NCBI GenBank assembly: GCA_004554105.1
Contig: SFNW01000029.1
Span: forward strand, 1-19,750
Origin: Clostridiales bacterium
Lineage (GTDB): Bacteria; Bacillota; Clostridia; Oscillospirales; CAG-272
Length of the DNA: 19,750 bases
Direction of reading: 5' to 3'
Made by a program: the position numbers and the translations under genes
The notes under the pieces: model-generated
What the model saw: only the letters and a program-made list of their open reading frames with translations
Databases searched by the model: none
Told to the model about the DNA's origin: nothing
Shown: positions 14,231 through 19,750 of the stretch, one piece after another
Numbering within the stretch: the first letter of the stretch is position 1
Layout of the letters: the number at the start of each line of letters is the position of its first letter

Positions 14231-15526
14231 ATGACAAAAAAGATTTCACTGTGGCTGGCGATTTTCCTCATGGTTTTCGCCATGGTCATTACCTTTCAAC
14301 TGACGATTATTTTCGGCGACGTCTTTTTCCGTGACGAGCCTGCCGGACAGGTGCCGACAGAGTTCACCGAGCAGACCGACGCGCCCGCCGAGCCGGACGG
14401 CACGGAAGCACCCGCGGAAAAAACGCTTTCCGATGAAATTACCGAGCGCGTGTCCGCAAAGATTGCCGAGATTGCGGAGCTTTATACAAAATATTATGTC
14501 GGCGATCTTGACGTCGACGACCTCGTCGAGGGCGCGGCGCTCGGCTTTGTCGCCTATACGGGCGATAAGTACGGCGCGTACCACAACGCCGAGGATTTTG
14601 CCGCTTTGCAGCAGAATTATTCGGGCGAATTTGTGGGCATCGGCATCAGCGCGGTGCTGAACACCGACTATTACGCCATCGAGGTTTTAAACGTGATGCC
14701 GAACAGTCCGGCGGACGAGGGCGGCTTCTTGCAGAATGACCTGATTATTGCCGTTGACGGCGAGAATGTTGCCGACCTCGGCTACAACGAGGCAATCAGC
14801 CACATTCGCGGCGAAGCCGGCACCGAGGTCACGCTGACCGTCGCGCGCGGCGAGGACTACAGCGAGGTCTTCGACATGACGCTGACGCGCCGTGCCGTTG
14901 AGGAGCAGTCGGTCACCTATGAGACGCTCGAGGTCGCGACGCTCTATGCGCCGGTCGCCTATATCCGCCTGATGGACTTCAACGACACGACGGCGCAGCA
15001 GTTTATCGACGCGCTGAATCAGGGACAGGCGGACGGCGTTCACGGCTATATCATTGATGTCCGCAACAACGGCGGCGGCGAGCTTTCGTCGATTCTCGAC
15101 ATTCTCGACCCGCTCTTGCCCGCAGGACCGATGGTCCGCATTCAGTATAAGGACGGCACCGAGCGGGTCTATGAATCGGGCGAAAATGAGTTTAATGCAC
15201 CGATGGTCGTGCTTGCAAACGGCAATACCGCGTCGGCGGCGGAGTTGTTCGTCTCCGCGCTGAAGGATTATCAGAAGGCGGTCGTCGTCGGCGACGTCAC
15301 CTACGGCAAGGGGACCGTGCAGTCGCTGATTCCGTTTGAGGACGGCTCGGCGCTCCGCATTTCGACCGCGATGTACGCGCCCCCCTATTCGGACAACTAT
15401 GAGGGCGTGGGCATTACGCCGGACATTGAGGTCCCGCTTGATGAGGAATACCGCGGCGTCAACCTTTTCAAGGTCGCGCATGAAAATGACGCGCAGCTTC
15501 AGGCGGCGCTTGCACTCTATAAATAA
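14231..15526 (+). CDS. S41 C-terminal processing peptidase (CtpA family) with PDZ domain
   Basis: 431 residues from the ATG at 14231 (MTKKISLWLA), preceded by a modest AGGAAACGAG; an in-frame TTG at 14198 is unsupported. An N-terminal membrane segment (~5-27) anchors it or exports it, followed by a low-complexity Glu/Ala/Pro/Thr-rich linker (~35-65). The PDZ domain lies near ~130-215 (MPNSPADEGGFLQNDLI, AVDGENV). The S41 core carries the catalytic Ser335 (NTASAAE) and Lys360 (YGKGTVQS), 25 residues apart as in active CtpA enzymes. It lies 36 nt after the M23 peptidase gene. It may process or turn over the peptidase or other envelope proteins; that is inference from the neighbourhood. Confidence 0.92.
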   Translation: MTKKISLWLAIFLMVFAMVITFQLTIIFGDVFFRDEPAGQVPTEFTEQTDAPAEPDGTEAPAEKTLSDEITERVSAKIAEIAELYTKYYVGDLDVDDLVEGAALGFVAYTGDKYGAYHNAEDFAALQQNYSGEFVGIGISAVLNTDYYAIEVLNVMPNSPADEGGFLQNDLIIAVDGENVADLGYNEAISHIRGEAGTEVTLTVARGEDYSEVFDMTLTRRAVEEQSVTYETLEVATLYAPVAYIRLMDFNDTTAQQFIDALNQGQADGVHGYIIDVRNNGGGELSSILDILDPLLPAGPMVRIQYKDGTERVYESGENEFNAPMVVLANGNTASAAELFVSALKDYQKAVVVGDVTYGKGTVQSLIPFEDGSALRISTAMYAPPYSDNYEGVGITPDIEVPLDEEYRGVNLFKVAHENDAQLQAALALYK

Positions 15527-15562
15527 TCATTTTCGATTAAGATATACGAAAGAGGTAGTATT

Positions 15563-16048
15563 ATGGCAAAGCAGATGCACTACACCAAAGAGAGCTATCA
15601 GGCACTGGTCGACGAGCTGGATTATCTGAAGACAACCCGCCGCGCCGAGGTCAAGGAAGCACTCGCGGTCGCCCGCTCCTACGGCGACCTTTCCGAGAAC
15701 AGCGAGTACGACGAGGCGCGCAATGAGCAGGCAAAGGTCGAGTCGCGCATTACCGAACTGGAATCGCTGATTCAGCACGCCATTGTCGTCGACGAGTCCG
15801 AAATCGACCACTCCAAGGTCAGCGTCGGCTCGGTCGTCAAGGTTGAAAAGGACGGCAAGGAGATTGAGTATACCATCGTCGGCTCAAACGAGGTCGACTT
15901 CTGGACGGGCAAGATTTCGGACCAGTCGCCGGTCGGCGCGGCGCTTGTCGGCGCGCGCGAGGGCGACGTCGTGACGGTCGAAAAGCCGAACGGCAGCAGC
16001 TATGAACTGAAGCTGCTCTCGGTTTCGCGTGTCAAGCTGAACGGCTGA
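15563..16048 (+). CDS. greA: Transcription elongation factor GreA
   Basis: 161 residues, the standard GreA length. The N-terminal coiled coil (~1-78) carries the acidic tip GDLSENSEYDEA with Asp42 and Glu45, which reach into the RNA polymerase secondary channel and stimulate cleavage of backtracked RNA. The C-terminal FKBP-like domain (~84-161) ends with the usual SYELKLLSV strand. The ATG has GAGG 7 nt upstream. It lies 36 nt after the S41 peptidase gene and 28 nt before lysS; greA-lysS pairing is common in Clostridia. Confidence 0.96.
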   Translation: MAKQMHYTKESYQALVDELDYLKTTRRAEVKEALAVARSYGDLSENSEYDEARNEQAKVESRITELESLIQHAIVVDESEIDHSKVSVGSVVKVEKDGKEIEYTIVGSNEVDFWTGKISDQSPVGAALVGAREGDVVTVEKPNGSSYELKLLSVSRVKLNG

Positions 16049-16076
16049 GTCTATAAACAATAAGGAATTTACGGTT

Positions 16077-17573
16077 ATGACAGAGAATAACACCCCTGCA
16101 AACGAGTTAAACAGCACAAGCGAACTTGCGGTCCGCCGCGAAAAGCTTGCCGCGCTCTGCGAGGCGGGCAGAAACCCGTTCGAACTGACGCGCTTTGACC
16201 GCGATGCGTTCAGCGAAGCCATCAAGGCGGATTTCGATGCCTATGAGGGCAAGGACGTCAAAATCGCGGGCAGAATCACGGGCAAGCGCGTCATGGGCAA
16301 GGCGAGCTTCATGCACCTCACCGACAGAGACGGCAAAATTCAGGTCTACGTCAAGCGCGACGACATCGGCGTTGACGAATATGCCGATTTCAAGAAGTAC
16401 GACATCGGCGACATCGTCGGCATCACCGGCTTTGTCTTCCGCACGCAGACCGGCGAGATTTCGGTACACGCCAAGGAGATGGTCCTGCTCTCCAAGTCGC
16501 TGCTGCCGCTGCCCGAGAAATTCCACGGGCTGAAGGACCCCGAGCTGCGCTATCGCCAGCGTTACGTTGACCTCATCGTTAACCCCGAGGTCAAGCGCAA
16601 TTTTGTTATCCGCTCGCAGTTTATCAAATTCCTGCGCAACTACCTCGACAATATGAATTACATCGAGGTCGAGACGCCGGTGCTGAATACGATTGCCGGC
16701 GGCGCGGCGGCGAGACCGTTTATCACGCATCACAACACGCTGGATATTGATATGTATATGCGCATCGCGACCGAGCTTCCGCTGAAGCGGCTGATCGTCG
16801 GCGGTATGGACCGTGTCTATGAGGTCGGCAGAATCTTCCGCAACGAGGGCATGGACCCGAAGCATAACCCCGAGTTTACGACGGTCGAGCTGTATCAGGC
16901 GTATGCCGATTTCCACGATATGATGGACATTGCCGAGGGCGTGCTTTCGGGCGCGGCAAAGGCGATTCATGACAGCTATACGCTCGAGTGGCTGGGCGAG
17001 ACGGTCGATTTGACCCCCGGCTGGCGCAGACTGACGATGATTGACGCGGTCAAGGAATACGTCGGCATCGACTTCGGCGCGATTACGGACGACGCAGAGG
17101 CGGTCGCCGCGGCGAAGGCAAAGGGCGTCGAACTTGCCGAGGCTGCGGAAAAGACCTGGGGCAACGCGCTCTATGCCTGCTTCGACCAAAAGGTCGAGGA
17201 GCAGCTCGTACAGCCGACCTTTATCACGATGTACCCCGTCGAGGTGTCACCGCTGACCAAGCGCAGCCCGAAGGACCCGCGCCTGACCGAGCGCTTTGAA
17301 CTGTTCATCTGCCGCAGCGAAATGGCAAACGCGTATTCCGAGCTGAACGACCCGCTTGACCAGCGCGAGCGCTTTGTCAAGCAGGCGGAGCAGCGTGCGC
17401 GCGGCGACGACGAGACCGAAATGCTCGACGAGGATTTCCTCACCGCGCTCGAATACGGTATGCCGCCCACGGGCGGCATGGGCATGGGCATCGACCGCTG
17501 CGTCATGCTCCTCACCGGCGCCGATTCGATCCGCGATGTCCTCCTGTTCCCCACAATGAAGCCCTTAGATTGA
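16077..17573 (+). CDS. lysS: Lysyl-tRNA synthetase, class II (LysS)
   Basis: 498 residues, normal length. An N-terminal OB-fold anticodon-binding domain (~55-150, KIAGRITGKRVMGKASFMHL) precedes the class II catalytic core. Motif 2 is FRNEGMDPKHNPEF (from Phe254), and motif 3 is GMGIDRCVMLLTG near the C-terminus. It charges tRNA-Lys with lysine. The start ATG follows AAGGAA by 9 nt. Only 28 nt separate it from greA, so no T-box leader fits here; expression probably comes from an upstream promoter. It is the last gene of the GC-rich chromosomal run; the sequence becomes AT-rich and repeat-bearing just after its stop. Confidence 0.96.
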   Translation: MTENNTPANELNSTSELAVRREKLAALCEAGRNPFELTRFDRDAFSEAIKADFDAYEGKDVKIAGRITGKRVMGKASFMHLTDRDGKIQVYVKRDDIGVDEYADFKKYDIGDIVGITGFVFRTQTGEISVHAKEMVLLSKSLLPLPEKFHGLKDPELRYRQRYVDLIVNPEVKRNFVIRSQFIKFLRNYLDNMNYIEVETPVLNTIAGGAAARPFITHHNTLDIDMYMRIATELPLKRLIVGGMDRVYEVGRIFRNEGMDPKHNPEFTTVELYQAYADFHDMMDIAEGVLSGAAKAIHDSYTLEWLGETVDLTPGWRRLTMIDAVKEYVGIDFGAITDDAEAVAAAKAKGVELAEAAEKTWGNALYACFDQKVEEQLVQPTFITMYPVEVSPLTKRSPKDPRLTERFELFICRSEMANAYSELNDPLDQRERFVKQAEQRARGDDETEMLDEDFLTALEYGMPPTGGMGMGIDRCVMLLTGADSIRDVLLFPTMKPLD

Positions 17574-17587
17574 CCGAAACGCGAAAA

Positions 17588-17613
17588 AGCCCGTAATATC
17601 AAGGGTTTTCGGA
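17588..17613 (+). terminator. Weak hairpin after lysS
   Basis: CGAAAAAGCCC and GGGTTTTCG pair with a 2-nt bulge around the AT-rich loop GTAATATCAA, between about 17582 and 17612. The T run is part of the stem. It may be an imperfect terminator for the lysS operon, or part of an integration-site-like sequence. Confidence 0.35.
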
Positions 17614-17697
17614 CACAGGGGAAACGAAAAACCTTACGCCTTACACCAAACACAGGGGAAACGAAAAACCTTACGCCTTACACCAAACTTACACCAA
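17614..17697. repeat. 37-bp tandem duplication plus partial third unit
   Basis: Two identical, directly adjacent 37-bp copies (17614-17650 and 17651-17687), each beginning CACAGGGGAAACG and ending CCTTACACCAAA, followed by CTTACACCAA (17688-17697). The 9-mer TTACACCAA therefore occurs three times (17641, 17678, 17689). There are only two full units and no spacers, so this is not a CRISPR array. It marks the border where base composition changes. Confidence 0.85.
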
Positions 17698-17749
17698 TCG
17701 ATGTAGGAAAACGTGCAGAGGCAAAAAAATCGCATAATTTCAAAGTGTG

Positions 17750-17780
17750 AATGGGCGACTTTCTTTCGAGGTCGCCCATT
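17750..17780 (+). terminator. Strong 10-bp hairpin upstream of the lincosamide resistance gene
   Basis: AATGGGCGAC (17750-17759) and GTCGCCCATT (17771-17780) pair perfectly around an 11-nt loop and are followed by ATTTG. It may terminate lysS transcripts, or act as a leader hairpin of the resistance gene 45 nt downstream. The T tract is poor, so terminator function is uncertain. Confidence 0.5.
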
Positions 17781-17825
17781 ATTTGAAAAGACAGATAAAC
17801 AAATCGGGATTTAGGGGAGGAAAAT

Positions 17826-18320
17826 ATGGTCAGTATAACAGATGCAAAACAGATTATCAGACTTGCAACGGATGCGGAGATTAAAGTATTTCTTGACGGC
17901 GGTTGGGGTGTAGATGCGCTTATTGGATATGAAACAAGAAGACATAACGATATTGATATATTTGTAGAAAAGAAAGATTATCATAAATTTATACAGATAA
18001 TTAAAAACAATGGTTTCTATGAGATAAAAATGGAGTATACAACAACGAACCATACAGTATGGGAGGATTTGAAGAAAAGAATTATTGATTTACATTGTTT
18101 TGAATATACAAAAAATGGTGAAATTCTTTACGAAGGGGATTGTTTTCCATCAGAGATTTTTTCGGGAATAGGAAAAATTGAGGAAATAGAAGTTTCTTGT
18201 ATTGAACCGTATAGTCAACTGCTGTTCCATTTGGGATACGATTATGATGAAAATGATATGCATGATGTAAAGTTGTTGTGCGAAGTATTTCATATGGAAC
18301 TTCCTGAAGAGTATAGATAA
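17826..18320 (+). CDS. lnu(C): Lincosamide nucleotidyltransferase, Lnu(C)-like
   Basis: 164 residues, the length I recall for Lnu(C). The nucleotidyltransferase signature is clear: FLDGGWGVDALIG (22-34), then RRHNDIDIF with the metal-binding Asp42 and Asp44. The C-terminal part (CIEPYSQLLFHLGYDYDEND) matches the LinA/Lnu family ending. Such enzymes adenylylate lincomycin and clindamycin and so inactivate them in the cytoplasm. The ATG has a strong GGGGAGG 5 nt upstream. The gene is much more AT-rich than the upstream operon, and a good terminator follows. In streptococci lnu(C) sits on a small mobilizable transposon (MTnSag1); no transposase is visible here. Family assignment is firm; the exact allele class is from memory. 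Confidence 0.88.
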   Translation: MVSITDAKQIIRLATDAEIKVFLDGGWGVDALIGYETRRHNDIDIFVEKKDYHKFIQIIKNNGFYEIKMEYTTTNHTVWEDLKKRIIDLHCFEYTKNGEILYEGDCFPSEIFSGIGKIEEIEVSCIEPYSQLLFHLGYDYDENDMHDVKLLCEVFHMELPEEYR

Positions 18321-18346
18321 TCATAACTTCCCGTTTGTCGAATAAT

Positions 18347-18386
18347 CCCTTGAAAGAGGATGAACCTTTTTCAAGGGGCTTTTTTT
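18347..18386 (+). terminator. Rho-independent terminator after the lincosamide gene
   Basis: A 9-bp stem CCCTTGAAA (18347-18355) / TTTCAAGGG (18369-18377) with a 13-nt loop, followed by GC and seven T (18380-18386). It lies 26 nt after the stop codon. Confidence 0.88.
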
Positions 18387-18431
18387 ATTTCTCCCCATGT
18401 TCGCAAACTACCCCGATTTCTCTTTCCTCAA

Positions 18432-18437
18432 TATAAT
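18432..18437 (+). promoter_or_regulatory. Possible -10 box of the zinc-ribbon gene
   Basis: A perfect TATAAT lies 33 nt before the ATG of the zinc-ribbon gene and after the terminator. No good -35 box is found 16-18 nt upstream, so this is only a candidate. Confidence 0.35.
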
Positions 18438-18470
18438 GAGTGCAAACAGAGAGGAAGGAGCGGTTTTGCT

Positions 18471-19010
18471 ATGAGTAATAGTTTGGCGAAAGTACATCCG
18501 GAGCTTGTTTCGGAATGGTCGGAAAGGAACTTTCCGCTTACTCCCGATAATATTACTTACGGCTCAAACAAGAGAGTTTGGTGGAAAGGCAGTTGCGGTC
18601 ACGAATGGCAGGCGAGCGTGAAGGCTCGTTCCAAAGGCGAAGGCTGCCCCATTTGTTCAGGAGCAAGGGTTGTTGAGGGTATTAACGATTTGGCTACGGT
18701 AAAGCCGAAATTGTCATTAGAGTGGTCTGAGAAAAACACGATTAAGCCAACGGAGGTTACTGCCGGTTCTCATAAAAAAGTGATATGGAAGTGCGAACAC
18801 GGTCACGAGTGGACGGCTACTGTCAAAAGCAGAACAATCAATAAAACAGGCTGTCCATACTGCTCACACAATAAAGTCCTTGCCGGATTCAATGACCTTG
18901 CTTCGCAGTATCCCGATATTGCTGCTGAATGGTCTGACAGAAATCTTCCGTTGCTGCCTACAATGGTAACAGCCTTTGCAAACAGTAAGGCTTGGTGGAA
19001 ATGCTTGTAG
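18471..19010 (+). CDS. N-terminal open frame of the broken zinc-ribbon gene
   Basis: 179 residues (MSNSLAKVHPELVSEWSERN...) ending in TAG at 19008-19010. The start is set by GGAAGGAG (18453-18460); an upstream ATG in the same frame (18360) lies inside the preceding terminator and is rejected. It holds two complete zinc ribbons (Cys pairs as CPIC and CPYC) and the first half of a third, so a truncated protein could still fold and bind zinc or nucleic acid if translated. Confidence 0.6.
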   Translation: MSNSLAKVHPELVSEWSERNFPLTPDNITYGSNKRVWWKGSCGHEWQASVKARSKGEGCPICSGARVVEGINDLATVKPKLSLEWSEKNTIKPTEVTAGSHKKVIWKCEHGHEWTATVKSRTINKTGCPYCSHNKVLAGFNDLASQYPDIAAEWSDRNLPLLPTMVTAFANSKAWWKCL

Positions 19011-19339
19011 CGGATATACATTGCTCAAAGGATTTAATGACTTGGCGACTACGCACCCTGACCTTGCGGCTGAGTGGTCAGAAAGAAATTATCCCCTAAT
19101 GCCTGATGAGGTAAACGCAAAATCAAGACACAATGTTTGGTGGAAGTGTAAGACCTGTGGCAATGAGTGGAAGTCCGTTATCAATGCTCGTGTAAAAGGA
19201 ACAGTATGCCCGGTTTGTGCGGACAGGGCGGTTCTTGCAGGATACAATGATTTAGCCACAACGGACAGGAAACTGCTTGCTGAATGGGATTACGAAAAAA
19301 ACTCTCTGCTCCCGACACAAGTGTCAAGAAATGAAAAGT

Positions 19340-19750
19340 GTGTGGTGGAAATGTTCACTGGGACACTCTTGGAAAGCAAAAATCAGCGATAGAACAATTA
19401 TCGGAGAAAAATGCACTGTGTGCGAAAAAGAATATCGCTCCGTATTCCCCGGCTTGGCGGTCGCCTATTACGCCAATCAAAAAGGATTAAAGGTACAGCT
19501 CGGTTCAGATAAACTATTGGGAATACCTCTTGAAACATACATTCCGCCAGAAAAGCTGGCGATAGAATTTACGAACGGCTCAGAACAGATGGAGGTTCTC
19601 AAAAGCCACTTATGCAAGCAGCGAAATATAAAACTTGTAAAGCTCCCTTTTAAGTCAAGCGAAACCGAAGCGGAGTATGCCGATAGAGTAAAAGCAGTTT
19701 TCAAAAGCGTACATATCTTTATTTATTCTGATGTCGAAGCAGATGTTTCG
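19340..19750 (+). other. Region coding the last zinc ribbon and a Vsr/PD-(D/E)XK-like nuclease domain (3' partial)
   Basis: This frame begins with the second half of zinc-ribbon unit 5 (VWWKCSLGHSWKAK, CTVC) and continues into a domain of ~110 residues. The core LETYIPPEKLAIEF resembles the D-[x]-YIP...LAIE(Y/F) core of very-short-patch-repair-type endonuclease folds, and LCKQRNIKLVKL resembles the strand-helix that follows in such proteins. The usual first acidic residue appears as Glu (LET). No stop is reached before the window ends. The fold assignment is from motif memory only. Confidence 0.5.

Larger units (their letters stand above)
17574..17825. other. Junction region between the chromosomal run and the AT-rich segment
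   Basis: 252 bases without a gene. In order: the weak hairpin after lysS, the 37-bp tandem duplication, an A-rich stretch, a perfect 10-bp hairpin (17750-17780), an AT-rich leader and the GGGGAGG ribosome binding site (17814-17820) of the resistance gene. No integrase or transposase sequence was seen here. Confidence 0.7.
18471..19750 (+). pseudogene. Broken gene for a zinc-ribbon-repeat protein with a C-terminal PD-(D/E)XK-like nuclease domain; 3' partial
   Basis: Three successive frames join into one protein. Frame one (18471-19010, ATG with GGAAGGAG ~10 nt upstream) encodes zinc-ribbon units 1, 2 and half of 3, each of the form DLA...EWS...N...P..V...WWKC..GHEW...V..R...GCP.C. After WWKC of unit 3 (19004) it hits TAG; the rest of that unit (CSGYTLLKGFNDLA) continues in another frame. 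About 65 nt, the middle of a zinc ribbon, seem deleted. The second frame carries unit 4 and most of unit 5 up to NEK (19338); one extra base then shifts to the third frame (VWWKCSLGHSW), which stays open to the window end. The zinc-ribbon units look like the DUF4379-type domain. The gene probably makes no full-length product, unless the breaks are assembly errors. Confidence 0.75.

Noticed and set aside
16049..16076. T-box or other riboswitch before lysS
   Set aside because: Only 28 nt separate greA and lysS, too short for a T-box.
16107..17189. 360-codon minus-strand open frame opposite lysS
   Set aside because: lysS on the other strand has all class II motifs; the antisense frame shows no motif or start signal.
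17614..17697. CRISPR-like direct repeats
   Set aside because: The two 37-bp copies are directly adjacent with no spacer, and no cas genes are near.
18995..19345. Programmed ribosomal frameshift in the zinc-ribbon gene
   Set aside because: The first break removes the middle of a zinc ribbon and has no slippery heptamer, so a deletion fits better.

Overview
The window looks like a chromosomal segment of a fairly GC-rich, probably spore-forming member of the Clostridia (Oscillospiraceae/Ruminococcaceae-like). The reasons are strong GGAGG-type ribosome binding sites, TTGAAA/TATAAT-type promoters, a SpoVB-type flippase, a YhaO/YhaN-type pair and an ftsEX / M23 peptidase / S41 peptidase / greA / lysS run. 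Most of the window (1 to about 17,580) is GC-rich, near 60% by eye. The last ~2.1 kb is clearly AT-richer and reads as an acquired segment.

Region by region. 1-1178: the 3' end of a gene with a copper-amine-oxidase-like (stalk) domain, then a lipoprotein with two Asp-rich calcium-loop-like segments. These face, across a shared bidirectional terminator, a minus-strand gene (2872-1229) that fuses a full-length DEDDh 3'-5' exonuclease to a full-length maltose/galactoside O-acetyltransferase. 2873-3178: a gene-free stretch with a ~104-bp palindromic intergenic repeat. 3179-4735: SpoVB-like flippase. 4736-4898: a second hairpin-rich repeat, with an extended -10 promoter overlapping the upstream stop codon. 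4899-8286: a metallophosphoesterase (YhaO/SbcD-like) and an SMC-like ATPase (YhaN/SbcC-like) that carries two membrane segments in the middle of its coiled coil. 8420-9978: rsmE and a polytopic membrane protein, from a near-consensus promoter bracketed by a 9-bp inverted repeat. 10123-11208: a PucR/CdaR-type regulator behind its own strong promoter.

11343-17573 is a tight co-directional run: ftsE, ftsX, an M23 peptidase with a long coiled coil, an S41 C-terminal processing peptidase with a PDZ domain, greA and lysS. The first four form a coherent cell-wall module. FtsE ATPase cycles would be relayed through FtsX to the extracellular coiled-coil hydrolase, and the S41 protease is a plausible processor of envelope proteins. 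greA and lysS are housekeeping genes at the end of the run.

From ~17,574 the character changes: a 37-bp tandem duplication, a strong hairpin, an AT-rich lincosamide nucleotidyltransferase gene (lnu(C)-like), a clean terminator, and a decayed gene. That gene encodes five zinc-ribbon repeats followed by a PD-(D/E)XK (Vsr-like) nuclease-type domain, broken by an internal ~65-nt deletion and a +1 shift, and it runs off the window end. No tRNA, rRNA, CRISPR array or intact transposase was seen.
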